The notes under the pieces were generated by a model that ran no database searches, was not told where the DNA came from, and saw only the letters and a list, made by a program, of their open reading frames with translations. The translations under genes and the position numbers were made by a program. Shown here piece by piece: positions 26,825 through 36,797 of a DNA stretch of 64,000 nt. The stretch's first letter is position 1. Each line of letters opens with the position of its first letter. The DNA is from Seribacter sulfatis (GTDB lineage: Bacteria > Verrucomicrobiota > Verrucomicrobiia > Opitutales > Seribacteraceae): assembly GCF_964187635.1 (NCBI RefSeq), contig NZ_CAXLMO010000059.1, forward strand, positions 7,457-71,456. The letters are read 5' to 3'.

Positions 26825-27435
26825 TACTGATCTTCTTCGATAAAAAATCTCCAATACTTGGATAAATAAATAATACCAGAAATAACCGTAATGAGAGTGG
26901 CGGCTATCAGAGTGATTCGCCCAGACAGCAAAAGAATATGAATCAGATTTTCTTGGAGCTCCGGTGCAAAAATTCCAGTAAAATCATCTTCCACCGCAAT
27001 TTTGCCAAGGAATAAGCAAATACAAGTAAGTTGAATGACTGTTTTTAATTTACCGATTTTTTCTGCGGCTAAAGTTTTTCCGCGTGCAGCTGCTACTAAT
27101 CTTAAACCAGTAATTAGAAATTCCCTAGAAAGAATCAGCAAAATTGGAAAAAGTGCCCATCGTGCAATTTCATCCAGAGCTAATAGACTAATAAACATTC
27201 CCAGTGTGAGAACCTTGTCCGAAAGTGCATCCATAAACTTACCAAACTCAGATACCTGTCCAAATTTTCGGGCAAGCCATCCGTCAAGCCAGTCAGTGAG
27301 GGCGGCAAAGAGAAAAACAACAAGTGCGCCGGTTCTTATCCATGGCAGAGAGGTATCGGAGGCCGGATATAGTAAGGCAATGACTACCAGCATTAAAGGT
27401 ATTCTTGAGAGAGTGAGAAGGTTTGGTAGGTTCAT
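26824..27435 (-). CDS. pgsA: CDP-diacylglycerol-glycerol-3-phosphate 3-phosphatidyltransferase
   Basis: This 203-residue membrane enzyme has the CDP-alcohol phosphatidyltransferase signature D-G-x2-A-R-x8-G-x3-D-x3-D in DWLDGWLARKFG continuing to FGKFMDALSDK (about residues 47-71). It begins with MNLPNLLTLSRIPLML, typical of PgsA. It makes phosphatidylglycerophosphate, the substrate of the downstream pgpA product, and is divergent from coaD. Confidence 0.93.
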   Translation of the reverse strand: MNLPNLLTLSRIPLMLVVIALLYPASDTSLPWIRTGALVVFLFAALTDWLDGWLARKFGQVSEFGKFMDALSDKVLTLGMFISLLALDEIARWALFPILLILSREFLITGLRLVAAARGKTLAAEKIGKLKTVIQLTCICLFLGKIAVEDDFTGIFAPELQENLIHILLLSGRITLIAATLITVISGIIYLSKYWRFFIEEDQ

Positions 27436-27540
27436 CTAATTAAATCTAATCATTTCATGGTTCGAACTCATTTGCAATCTCAACGGCATCCTTGGTTGTG
27501 GACTTGTTTCGATTCTTAGTTATTATAGACTCTTTACTAT

Positions 27541-28044
27541 ATGAGCATAGCTATTTACCCTGGTACTTTTGATCCGGTTACAAACGGACATTTGGATGTG
27601 TTAGAACGTGCATCCAAGATTTTTGACGAAGTAATTGTGGCTGTTTCTGCTGATAACTCGGATAAAAAAACTGCATTTGATTGTAATACCAGGGTCAAAC
27701 TTTTGCTTGAAAATACTACCAATTATTCGAATGTACGGATTGATTCCTTTAGTGGACTACTGGTGGACTATGCGAAAGATTGCGGTGCAAGTGCTGTGGT
27801 CAGAGGTCTACGAGCAGTTTCCGATTTTGAATACGAATTTCAAATGGCCCAAATGAATCGACATTTAGATTCTGAACTCGAGACTATTTTCCTAATGCCT
27901 AACGAAAAATACTTTTACACCAGTTCCAGCCTAATTAAGCAGGTACATCTTTTTGGGAATCGTGATACGAAATTAGTTCCTGAAAATGTTTCCATAGCAT
28001 TACGTCAGCTTTCGCTCGAAAACCAATCGAAGGAGGAACTTTAA
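27541..28044 (+). CDS. coaD: Phosphopantetheine adenylyltransferase
   Basis: This 167-residue hexameric enzyme catalyses the penultimate step of coenzyme A synthesis. The N-terminal YPGTFDPVTNGHLDV holds the nucleotidyltransferase T/NxGH motif. VRGLRAVSDFEYE and FYTSSSLIKQV are also family hallmarks. The MFS transporter gene starts with GTG just 1 bp after its stop. Confidence 0.96.
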   Translation: MSIAIYPGTFDPVTNGHLDVLERASKIFDEVIVAVSADNSDKKTAFDCNTRVKLLLENTTNYSNVRIDSFSGLLVDYAKDCGASAVVRGLRAVSDFEYEFQMAQMNRHLDSELETIFLMPNEKYFYTSSSLIKQVHLFGNRDTKLVPENVSIALRQLSLENQSKEEL

Positions 28045-28045
28045 A

Positions 28046-29383
28046 GTGAGCGAAACAGAAAAAGCAGCAGCAAAAAGAAAACGGGCAACTTTTGGGGTGG
28101 TTTTCCTTACCATATTTTTAGATATGGTTGGATTTTCGGTTATCTTTCCCCTTTTTCCGGCAATGCTCGATCATTATTTGGCCCGGGAAAGTGCACTGGG
28201 TGGGGGAATGCTCACTGATTTTGTTTTGTCACTTCAGGGACTTGCATTTGAAGGGAATAGTCAAAATGAAGCTTTTCGTTTTGAAACGGTTATTTTTGGA
28301 GGTGCATTGGGTTCCTTGTACGCGATTTTACAATTCTTTTTTGCTCCAATATGGGGACGGTTATCGGATAAAATTGGAAGAAGGCCTGTCTTGATGTTTA
28401 CCCTTGCCGGTACATGCTTAGGGTATGGATTATGGATTTTTGCCGGAGGATTCTGGATTTTGGTACTTTCCCGAATCCTCGGTGGTATGGCTAGTGGCAA
28501 TCTTTCCGTTGCAACTGCTTCGATCGCCGATGTTACATCTAGGAAGTCCCGATCTAAGGGCATGGCATTCGTTGGGGTTGCTTTTGGGTTAGGTTTTATA
28601 ATAGGTCCTGCTTTGGGCGGTTTTGCATCTCAATGGTCTTGGGGCAATGGAGAAGACGCGGTCTTTGGGCTGAACCCATTTTCATTAGCCGCGTTAATTA
28701 GTTTTTGCCTGGCATTGATTAACTGGCTTTGGCTTGCCTTTTCATTTAAAGAAACCCTGCCCAAGGAAAAACGAGGAAGTGGAAATGAACCAAGACCGGC
28801 CATCTTTCAATTAAGAAGTGTTAAAAGTGCCGCGGTATCCAATACCTGTCTCGCCTATCTGTGCTACATGATTTCGTTCTCTGGAATGGAATTTACACTT
28901 ACCTTTTTGGCGGTGGAACGATTTTCTTACGACCCCATACAAATTGCAAAAATGTTTCTTCTTATCGGAGTTACTCTAATTTTTGCCCAAGGATTTTTTG
29001 TAAGGAGATTTGTGGGGAAAATAGGGGAGAAAAGAATGGCATTAATGGGAATTTTCATAGGTCTTTTTGCCTTCGCGATGCTTTCTAGTATCCAAGGTGA
29101 AAACTGGTTTTTCTTTGCCCTATTTTTAATGTCAACTGGAGTGGCATTTATAAGTCCTACCTTAACTTCCCTTACTTCCCTTTATTCCAGTGAACAAGAT
29201 CAGGGGTTTCATTTGGGAGTATTTCGATCGTCGGGTTCAATGGCACGGGCAATCGGTCCATTAATTGCAGGATTGATTTATTTTAAATATGGCTCCTCGA
29301 TTGCATACCTAGCTGGTGCATTATTTTTGCTCTTTCCGGCTTGGATCTTGTTTCGTGTCCCTCAACCCAAGACGAATCAATAA
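28046..29383 (+). CDS. MFS transporter (DHA1/TetA-like)
   Basis: This 445-residue inner-membrane protein has about 12 TM helices. The MFS motif A is seen in GRLSDKIGRRPV near residues 107-118. A large extracytoplasmic loop (about 45-80) between TM1 and TM2 is longer than usual. The resemblance is to the TetA/multidrug DHA1 group, so proton-driven drug or metabolite export is likely; the substrate is unknown. The start is GTG, 1 bp after coaD. Confidence 0.85.
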   Translation: MSETEKAAAKRKRATFGVVFLTIFLDMVGFSVIFPLFPAMLDHYLARESALGGGMLTDFVLSLQGLAFEGNSQNEAFRFETVIFGGALGSLYAILQFFFAPIWGRLSDKIGRRPVLMFTLAGTCLGYGLWIFAGGFWILVLSRILGGMASGNLSVATASIADVTSRKSRSKGMAFVGVAFGLGFIIGPALGGFASQWSWGNGEDAVFGLNPFSLAALISFCLALINWLWLAFSFKETLPKEKRGSGNEPRPAIFQLRSVKSAAVSNTCLAYLCYMISFSGMEFTLTFLAVERFSYDPIQIAKMFLLIGVTLIFAQGFFVRRFVGKIGEKRMALMGIFIGLFAFAMLSSIQGENWFFFALFLMSTGVAFISPTLTSLTSLYSSEQDQGFHLGVFRSSGSMARAIGPLIAGLIYFKYGSSIAYLAGALFLLFPAWILFRVPQPKTNQ

Positions 29384-29497
29384 AAATCCTTCGGTCTTCC
29401 TCTCGTTTTATCTCGCTATTCGATCAGTTTACCCTATTATGATTAGCTCTTCTGTTAGTAAATAATCGCCAGTTTATACCTTACACTTCAAACTAGA

Positions 29498-31381
29498 ATG
29501 AATGTTGAAATAATCGATCAATTGATTGAACAAGATCCTTCCCTAGAATCTTCACGCCCAGCCCTCGAGGCTATGAATGAAGGTGCTTCTTGCATCCATA
29601 AAAGTTGGGGTCTTGGCAAAATAACCGGTTTTGACACGGATCGTGGTATGTTATTAATCGACTTCGAAGAGGATGATAGAAAAAGCCATGCGATGGATCC
29701 AGTCTTTTGCCTCGGTAAAATCGAATTTTTAGAGGATGATCACATTATCTCCCGTCATCGTTCAAACCCGGCTGAAATCGATACACTAGCCAAAAAAGAA
29801 CCAGTTAATTTAATAATTGAAATTTTAGTAAAATTTGAGGACGGTTGTGCCGCAAGTCGTGATATCGAGAGGATATTAGGTTATTTGTTTGGCTCAGCTA
29901 AAGGCAAGAAATGGTGGACTGCTACGAAGAAACTTTTGGTGAAAGACCCTCGTGTTGCAGTTCCTAACAAAAAGACAGAACCCTATGTCTTGCGTGACGA
30001 ACCGGTGAAGCCTGAACAAGAAATCCTGCAAGACTTTTTTGATGAGAAAAGATCTAAAGTAAAAATTGCTCTTGCAGAAAAGCTTTTTGATTTAGCTTCT
30101 GAAAAAGAGGACCTTCAAGCCGATTTGCCTCAAGTCTTAGCGGACTTAACCAATGCGATTCTCGAAGCCCGCAATCTCAGTGAAGCGGATCGTTTACATG
30201 GTATTTGGGTCAGAAATAACTTGGCGCGTGACGTTGAAGAGGATGTGGAGAAGCTTGAACCCACTTCCGCGTCCATACTGCATGAATGTGAAGCAGACCT
30301 TCCTAGGCTTGCCAATTTGCTTCCCACCAAATTTCATTCCCGTTTTCTCGATCTCGTAACCCGAGTTTATCCAGACAATTGGAAAGCAGTCGTGGTAAAT
30401 TTATTGCAACATTCCTCGGTTAAGTTTTCCGGAGAATGTGCTCATTTTCTTATTGATCGTGACGAAACGAAGCTTCTAATCAAATCCTTATCAAACTGGC
30501 TAGATGAACAGACTTTAAAGGCACCTGTTCTATTATGGATGTTAAAATTTCGTGAACTGGTAAAATTTAAAGATATACTGAAAGGACTAATTAATCCTAA
30601 ACTCCTCACTGCTGTGTTTTCCGCTATTGACTATGAGTCTTTGCAAAATGCAACGACTCGAAGAATTCCACTTGCTGAGATTTTGTCAGATGATCGGGAA
30701 TTATTACCTGACATCTTGTGCAAGGGAAGTGCTGAAAATGCACAGGATTTAGCCCAAGCCCTCTTATTAAATCCTGGGTTTGAAGATTTAAGTAAACGTT
30801 CGTTACTGGCCCGTTTTATTAAAATGTTTCCTGAGATCCAAAGTCTCATTGATGGCAGTGCGAATTCAGATTCATCCAATCGTGCTACCGTGACGGATGA
30901 TTCGTTAATTGTCTCTCAACCAAGCTATGATCAAAAGTTGGGCGATCTTGATGAATTAACGAAAGTCAAAATCCCTGAAAATTCCTTGGCGATCGAAGCG
31001 GCACGGGAACACGGTGATTTGCGTGAGAACGCAGAATACCACATGGCGAAGGACGAACAAAAATTTCTTCTTGCCAGACAATCGGAATTACAAGCCGATA
31101 TCATGCGCGCAAAGCCCACTGATTTTGCGGATGCTCCCACTGATTCAATTGGAATTGGCTCGATCGTTGAATTGGAAGATCAATCTGATTCGAAGTCACA
31201 GACTTACACGGTTTTAGGTGCTTGGGATAGTGATCCTGAGAACAATGTCCTCTCTTATTTAACTCCCTTAGGGCAAATGTTACTTGGGAAGAAAATTAGT
31301 GATATTGTCGAAACTGATGTAGCAGGAAATATCCAAACTTGGAAGGTCAAGGGATTATCTCGTTGGTTGGATAAGAAGTAG
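29498..31381 (+). CDS. Large GreA/GreB-type transcription factor with ~450-residue N-terminal extension
   Basis: This 627-residue protein has a C-terminal ~160-residue Gre factor: an N-terminal Gre coiled-coil tip (AREHGDLRENAEYH, residues ~502-515, acidic tip included) and an FKBP-like GreA/B domain (about 545-627, GSIVELED and YLTPLGQMLLGKK). Canonical GreA is about 158 residues. The first ~450 residues are mainly helical and contain a KOW/Tudor-like stretch at 30-75 (HKSWGLGKITGFDTDRGMLL) with helical-repeat-like sequence after it. The Gre part should rescue backtracked RNA polymerase; the role of the extension is unknown. A 9-bp hairpin lies just downstream. Confidence 0.85.
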   Translation: MNVEIIDQLIEQDPSLESSRPALEAMNEGASCIHKSWGLGKITGFDTDRGMLLIDFEEDDRKSHAMDPVFCLGKIEFLEDDHIISRHRSNPAEIDTLAKKEPVNLIIEILVKFEDGCAASRDIERILGYLFGSAKGKKWWTATKKLLVKDPRVAVPNKKTEPYVLRDEPVKPEQEILQDFFDEKRSKVKIALAEKLFDLASEKEDLQADLPQVLADLTNAILEARNLSEADRLHGIWVRNNLARDVEEDVEKLEPTSASILHECEADLPRLANLLPTKFHSRFLDLVTRVYPDNWKAVVVNLLQHSSVKFSGECAHFLIDRDETKLLIKSLSNWLDEQTLKAPVLLWMLKFRELVKFKDILKGLINPKLLTAVFSAIDYESLQNATTRRIPLAEILSDDRELLPDILCKGSAENAQDLAQALLLNPGFEDLSKRSLLARFIKMFPEIQSLIDGSANSDSSNRATVTDDSLIVSQPSYDQKLGDLDELTKVKIPENSLAIEAAREHGDLRENAEYHMAKDEQKFLLARQSELQADIMRAKPTDFADAPTDSIGIGSIVELEDQSDSKSQTYTVLGAWDSDPENNVLSYLTPLGQMLLGKKISDIVETDVAGNIQTWKVKGLSRWLDKK

Positions 31382-31393
31382 TTATTTTCTGTG

Positions 31394-31424
31394 TTGTGGT
31401 TTGTCTTGATTTTCAAAACCACAA
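31394..31424 (+). terminator. Candidate terminator after the GreA fusion gene
   Basis: TTGTGGTTT and AAACCACAA form a perfect 9-bp stem with a 13-nt loop, beginning 13 bp after the stop. The following ATATTAGTTTTGC is T-rich but lacks a clean T-run. It is a plausible terminator and lies in the 90-bp gap before the ArsR-methyltransferase gene. Confidence 0.4.
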
Positions 31425-31471
31425 ATATTAGTTTTGCTTAATTGTTTCTATTCGGCAATTCCTACTAGTAT

Positions 31472-32407
31472 ATGACAATGAAGGTCACCGAGGTACTACA
31501 GGTACTGTCTGATAGCACCCGTCTGCGTATGTTACGACTACTCGGGCAGGAAGAACTGTCTGTTGCCGAATTGCAAGAAATCTTAGAAATGGGACAATCT
31601 CGTATTTCAAGTCACCTTTCGTTACTCAGAAGGTATGAGATGGTAAGTGACCGAAAGGAGGGAAAGAAAACTTTCTATACTTTAATTCTGGGAGGTTCGA
31701 AACAATTTGAACTTGTGAGAATCGCCTTAGAAGTAGATTCAGATGAAGAATTTTGGAATACGGATCAATCTGCATTGCAACGAATCATTGAAAGAAGAAT
31801 GCGGGCAAGCGAACAATATTTTGATGAAGTTGCCGGGCGATTAGGAAAAAATTATGTACCGGGACGATCGTGGGATGCGATCGGACATTTCCTACTTCGT
31901 TTAGTTCCTAAAATTATTATTGCTGACTTGGGTGCTGGCGAAGGAATGATCTCTCAATTATTAGCCGAGAGAGCACAAAAAGTGTATTGTATTGATCGCT
32001 CAAAAAGCATGGTGAGACTCGGTCTAGAACTGGCAAAGAAAAATGGACTGTCCAACTTGAATTACAAACTCGGTGATTTAGAGAAAGTTCCCCTTCAAGA
32101 TAATAGCGTTGATTTAGCCTTAATGAGTCAATCATTACATCATGCAGAACGTCCAAATGTAGCACTGCAAGAGGCGTTTAGGATTTTAAAACCCGGTGGT
32201 CAATTAATTGTAATTGATTTGAAGCAGCATCAATTTGAAAAAGCCCGACAATTATACAGCGATCGATGGTTGGGCTTCGCTGAAAACGAACTTTATTCTT
32301 TAATCAAAGAGTCAGGATTTCAAAAGGCTAAAGTTGAAATTGTTGCGAAGGAAAATACCGAACCATTTTTTGAGACCCTGCTTGCTACAGGCGAAAAGGG
32401 TATTTAA
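31472..32407 (+). CDS. ArsR-family regulator fused to SAM-dependent methyltransferase
   Basis: This 311-residue protein has an N-terminal winged-helix ArsR domain (about 5-80, LSDSTRLRMLRLLGQEELSV and GQSRISSHLSLLRR). A class I methyltransferase domain follows (about 145-260) with motif I IADLGAGEGM and LSQSLHHAERP followed by FRILKPGG. No metal-binding Cys pair (as in ArsR/SmtB sensors) is visible. Such fusions occur near methionine or SAM-cycle genes in other bacteria, but here the neighbour is an efflux operon, converging with a 4-nt overlap. The small-molecule signal and methyl acceptor are unknown. Confidence 0.85.
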   Translation: MTMKVTEVLQVLSDSTRLRMLRLLGQEELSVAELQEILEMGQSRISSHLSLLRRYEMVSDRKEGKKTFYTLILGGSKQFELVRIALEVDSDEEFWNTDQSALQRIIERRMRASEQYFDEVAGRLGKNYVPGRSWDAIGHFLLRLVPKIIIADLGAGEGMISQLLAERAQKVYCIDRSKSMVRLGLELAKKNGLSNLNYKLGDLEKVPLQDNSVDLALMSQSLHHAERPNVALQEAFRILKPGGQLIVIDLKQHQFEKARQLYSDRWLGFAENELYSLIKESGFQKAKVEIVAKENTEPFFETLLATGEKGI

Positions 32408-35400
32408 GCAGAATCTTCAGTTCGCATAATTGCATCGGGTTGGGTATCTTGCGATATACCAAACCACTTGAGCGGTCTTTTGAGGGTCCGTAAGATGTCC
32501 TCTAAGATTAGATATAAACAGGGCACCATAATGAGGGTGATAAATGTGGCAAATAACACGCCAAACCCGATCGCAATTGCCATCGGTTTTAAGAATTGAG
32601 CTTGAAGGCTACGTTCAAAAAGAATGGGGAGTAATCCAACAAAGGTAGTCAGCGAGGTCAGAAGAATGGGCCGGAATCTTGCCATTCCTGCACTTTTAGC
32701 GGCCTCAAGCAAAGTTGAATTTTTACTTTTTTGATTTACATAGTGAACCAGGACTAGGCTATCGTTTATTACTACTCCAGTTAATGCAACAATTCCAAAC
32801 ATCGACAACTGACTCAGAGGAATTGAGAAAAGCAAATGTCCCAATACTGCCCCAATTAATCCAAATGGAATCACAGACATTACTAAAAGAGGCTGGAAAT
32901 AAGAACGAAATGGAATTGCTAATAATGCGTATATTATAAAAAGGGCAATCCAACCGGACTGAGCAAGGCTTGAGTCGCTTTCATTTTGCTCTTTTCTTTC
33001 TCCCACAAATGAGAAGCGCAAGGAGGGAAAATCCTTGCGGATTGATGGTAGAAAAGATTGATCCAAATCCCTCTCTATACTGGGTATATCAGCAATTAAT
33101 TTGTCTGCCGATGATTGCACATTAATGATACGGGCACGATCCGATCTTTTAATTGTGGGATAACCCTGACCGTACGATATCTGGGCAATTTCTTCCAAAG
33201 GAACTTCAATGCCCTGCGGGGTTCGAATTCGGAGGCTTTCTAATGCACTGAGACTTTTTCTGTCTTGCAGCGGATATCGAAGCATTACTTTCAACTCTTC
33301 GCGATCCCGTTGAAGTCTTTGAATCTCTTCCCCGTAGTAAGCTTGCCTGACTTGTCGACCAAGGTCAGATTCGGTCAAGCCTAGTGCCCGACCTGCCGAA
33401 TTGAGTTTTAATTTTAATTCTCTTTTTCCACCGGAATAGGAATCAGAAATATCAAACAGCCCCTGATACTTTTTAAAATGTTCTTTGAGCTGGTGGGCCG
33501 CTTTTTTCATGGTTTCTAAATTTTGTCCGGAAATTTCTATATCCAATGCAGTTTTACTTCCCCCGGCTGCCACATCACCAAAATAAATTTGTTTAACTCC
33601 TGGAAGTGGACCAATTCTTTCGCGCCAAAGAGCGGAAATTTGGGGAGCACTCCTGGTGCGATCCTCCGATTTAATAAGCTCCACACTAACTTCCCCGATA
33701 TTGGAACCGCTTACAATATTGGAGGAACTTTTCGGCCCACCAGAAAATGGCTGTGCACCCATTGTAATCATATCGTATCGAAAGGGATTGGGCTCGCCGA
33801 CCGATTTCAAATACTGGATCACTTCAATCCTTGCATTCTCTACTAGTTTTATGGAGTGCTCGGTGGTAGCAGCGGGGACTCCATCCTGCATTGTTAATTT
33901 GACCGATATATAGTCAGAAGGTACCGGCGGTACACCGCGCACAGACTTAACATGGCCACCGATTATGAGGGCAAAGGTTATTATCAATATGCCTAGGAAT
34001 CCTGCCACTACGGGCCATCGCAAACGGAGGCACCTAAAGAGAAATGGGGAATAGACTTTTTCTATAAAGCGCTCAAGACCATCTGCAATTGATTCCTGTA
34101 TTCGAGAAAACCAATTTTTTCCACCCCGGTTAAATCGACAAAAGGTGAGGTGGTAAGGTAGAATAAACTTTGATTCCACCAATGAAAATAACAACGCAGG
34201 GATTACAACAAGTGGGATATCTTTCATCAGTTTCCCTAACCAGCCTGGTAAAAAAAGCAGGGGTACGAATGCCACTACACTGGTAAGAATGGCAAAGGTC
34301 ACAGGCATCGCGACTAATTGAGTTCCCTTGATTGACGCATCCACGGGGGAGAGACCTTTCTTTCCCAGCGTGTAAACAGACTCCCCCACGACAATGGCAT
34401 CATCTACGAGAATTCCGAGAACTACAATAAATGCAAAAAGAGAGACCAAATTGATCGATGCACCAATGACTCCCATAGTTGCAAACGCACCCATAAAGGA
34501 AATCGGCAAGCCGAGAGCAACAAAGAAGGCCAGCGATGGACGAAGGAAAAATGATAAAACAAGAAATACGAGAATTAGACCATGTTGGGCATTTCTGATC
34601 ATCATATCTAATCGACCTTGGAGGTAATAGGAACTGTCCTGCCAAATCGTCATGCTGATCCCCTCCGGTAATAGGAGCTTTTGCTTCTCAACATAGTCTG
34701 AGACCTTTTCGGATATATCAAGTGGGCTTTGTTTTCCTACTCTAAAAATTCGTAAGGTTACTGCAGGTTGACCTTTAAATGTGGTATATAAAACCTTATC
34801 TTCAAATCCATCTTTTACCCATGCAATATCTTGAAGTTGTACGGAAGAACCATTGGGAGATGATACAATTTCAATCTGTTCAAATTGTCGGCCTTCCCTT
34901 GCTTTCCCAGTCGTGCGCAGAAGTGTTTCTCCGGCAGTAGTTCGAGCCACTCCGCCTGGAATATCGACTGAATTTCTCTTTAAAGCTTGGGAAACGGAAT
35001 CAAAGCTTAACCCATGTTCACGCATTGCTTGCTCGGAGAGTTCGATTCCGATTTCTGGGTTTCTGATTCCTGATATTTCGACCTGGGTGATGCCTGCAAT
35101 ATTGGTGAGGTCATCCTGTGTTTTTTCGGCAAGCCTTCGAATTGATTGAATGTCAGACTGTCCATGTATCGCAAGGGCGAGAACCCTTCGTTTCGCAGTC
35201 ATAACTTCAACAATAGGTTTTTCTGCCTCTTCGGGGAAGTTATTGATCGCATCAACTCGAACTTTAATCTCATCAGCAAGAACTTTGGCACTTTTTCCTT
35301 TCTCAACCTGGATGCTAATGACACCGGTATTTTCTCGGGCAAAGGAAGTCATTTCCTTGATGCCTACAAGATCCCAAATTTTTTCTTCTATTTGTTTGCA

Positions 35401-35583
35401 AACTCCGTCTTCAACCTCAAGTGGAGCAGCTCCCGGGTAGATTACTGAGACTGTAACTATATCGAGATCGAAATCAGGAAATAGCTCCATTTTTAAACCT
35501 CGAATAGAAATGATCCCGGCGAGTAAAATAATCCCGGCGAGTAAATTGGCTGCTACCCCATTTTTGGCAAACCAGGCAATCAT
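32404..35583 (-). CDS. RND efflux pump permease (AcrB/MexB-like)
   Basis: This 1059-residue inner-membrane pump has 12 TM helices and two large periplasmic loops. It starts MIAWFAKNGVAANLL. The proton-relay aspartates Asp394-Asp395 lie in GILVDDAIVV on TM4. Topology and the NDSLVLVHYVN segment in TM10 follow the family. It belongs to a tetR-OMF-MFP-RND operon and its start overlaps the MFP stop (TAATG). Two adjacent acids suggest drug/organic export rather than CusA-type metal export; the substrate is unknown. Confidence 0.9.
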   Translation of the reverse strand: MIAWFAKNGVAANLLAGIILLAGIISIRGLKMELFPDFDLDIVTVSVIYPGAAPLEVEDGVCKQIEEKIWDLVGIKEMTSFARENTGVISIQVEKGKSAKVLADEIKVRVDAINNFPEEAEKPIVEVMTAKRRVLALAIHGQSDIQSIRRLAEKTQDDLTNIAGITQVEISGIRNPEIGIELSEQAMREHGLSFDSVSQALKRNSVDIPGGVARTTAGETLLRTTGKAREGRQFEQIEIVSSPNGSSVQLQDIAWVKDGFEDKVLYTTFKGQPAVTLRIFRVGKQSPLDISEKVSDYVEKQKLLLPEGISMTIWQDSSYYLQGRLDMMIRNAQHGLILVFLVLSFFLRPSLAFFVALGLPISFMGAFATMGVIGASINLVSLFAFIVVLGILVDDAIVVGESVYTLGKKGLSPVDASIKGTQLVAMPVTFAILTSVVAFVPLLFLPGWLGKLMKDIPLVVIPALLFSLVESKFILPYHLTFCRFNRGGKNWFSRIQESIADGLERFIEKVYSPFLFRCLRLRWPVVAGFLGILIITFALIIGGHVKSVRGVPPVPSDYISVKLTMQDGVPAATTEHSIKLVENARIEVIQYLKSVGEPNPFRYDMITMGAQPFSGGPKSSSNIVSGSNIGEVSVELIKSEDRTRSAPQISALWRERIGPLPGVKQIYFGDVAAGGSKTALDIEISGQNLETMKKAAHQLKEHFKKYQGLFDISDSYSGGKRELKLKLNSAGRALGLTESDLGRQVRQAYYGEEIQRLQRDREELKVMLRYPLQDRKSLSALESLRIRTPQGIEVPLEEIAQISYGQGYPTIKRSDRARIINVQSSADKLIADIPSIERDLDQSFLPSIRKDFPSLRFSFVGERKEQNESDSSLAQSGWIALFIIYALLAIPFRSYFQPLLVMSVIPFGLIGAVLGHLLFSIPLSQLSMFGIVALTGVVINDSLVLVHYVNQKSKNSTLLEAAKSAGMARFRPILLTSLTTFVGLLPILFERSLQAQFLKPMAIAIGFGVLFATFITLIMVPCLYLILEDILRTLKRPLKWFGISQDTQPDAIMRTEDSA

Positions 35584-36797
35584 TACTGTGTCTTGTTTTG
35601 GTCTGCGGTGGAAGACGAAATTTTAACTTTCATTCCTTCCGCAATAATATCCATCGGTGTGATGCAAACTCTCTCCCCTTCTTGAATCCCACCCACAACC
35701 CACACTTCCAGTCCATCTCTCTTGACACTTTTAACTTTCCGCACAGTCAAACGATCCTCCTGGTCTAAAACAAGAATCGTATTTTGTTCTCTGAATGCAG
35801 AGATAGGGATTATGAATACATCAATCTTTGGTCCAATGAGTTTTAGTTTCACAAATTGTCCAATGCTTAACGGGTTTTCAACTTTAGAAATTTGGTTAAA
35901 AGGATCGGTGAAACAATTATCGAAACGAGCAACCAAGTTGTGCAGACGAGTGCGCGGATCGATTATTCCCTGAGATCGATCAATCACGCCAGAATGGATT
36001 GTCTTTCCTTCCTCATTTACAATTTTGACTGCAATTTGGTTTTCTCCATGAGGAGAACCCTCATTAAAATTAAGAAATGAAAGTTCTTTCCTACTAAGTG
36101 CGAGTTGAACTTCCCCTTTTTTAATTGAATAGATTTTTGCGAGTGCAGAGGAAGAACCTGAACCAACCTGTTGCCCCACATCGGCTAAAATATTTAGGAT
36201 TCTGCCTCTGAATGGAGCCCGTACATTTGCTTTAAGCACATTTTTTTTGGCCTGGTTATGTAGTGCTTCTGCTGCCTTTGCTTCGGCCTCTGCTTTTAAG
36301 ATTTGGGGCTGTCTTTTTACTAAAGCCGTGGCGAGTTTCCAATCCCGGTCACCCCATTCCGTTTTTGCCTGGTCTGCAAGTGCCCGTTCCTGTGCTAATT
36401 GATACTCCGTCCGTCTCAGGTTTGCCAATGTTTCTGCCTCTCGAGCAAGGAGATCAATATCGACAATTTTGACCAACAAATCTCCCTTTTCGAAAAAGCC
36501 TCCATTTTGAAAGGATGCAATCGATTGATTTACTTCGTTTTTAAACGGTGCCACTCCTTCAATCAATCCAGGTACCTCGGCAATTAAATTGGTAAGAGTG
36601 CGTGCCTGTACGGTTCCAAATGCCTCTATTGTTGCTCTTTGGGATACCAGGTTTGCTTCGACGATGTCGACAAAGGGAAGTTGTTTAACAATTTCTTTTG
36701 GTTTCGACTGGGGCTTACTTTCGATCAGATATTTTCCAATCAAAATTGCAGAAGTAATAATAACCCCGCATATAATCAACATTTTGAACTTCTTCAT
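35583..36797 (-). CDS. RND efflux periplasmic adaptor (membrane fusion protein)
   Basis: This 404-residue HlyD/AcrA-type adaptor has an N-terminal membrane anchor (about 5-25) and lipoyl half-motifs around residues 55-120 and 190-215 (NVRAPFRGRILNILADVGQQVG). An alpha-hairpin (about 110-180), beta-barrel and membrane-proximal domain follow. It links the RND pump to the outer-membrane channel. Starts and stops overlap both neighbouring genes, so the three pump parts are translationally coupled. Confidence 0.9.
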   Translation of the reverse strand: MKKFKMLIICGVIITSAILIGKYLIESKPQSKPKEIVKQLPFVDIVEANLVSQRATIEAFGTVQARTLTNLIAEVPGLIEGVAPFKNEVNQSIASFQNGGFFEKGDLLVKIVDIDLLAREAETLANLRRTEYQLAQERALADQAKTEWGDRDWKLATALVKRQPQILKAEAEAKAAEALHNQAKKNVLKANVRAPFRGRILNILADVGQQVGSGSSSALAKIYSIKKGEVQLALSRKELSFLNFNEGSPHGENQIAVKIVNEEGKTIHSGVIDRSQGIIDPRTRLHNLVARFDNCFTDPFNQISKVENPLSIGQFVKLKLIGPKIDVFIIPISAFREQNTILVLDQEDRLTVRKVKSVKRDGLEVWVVGGIQEGERVCITPMDIIAEGMKVKISSSTADQNKTQ

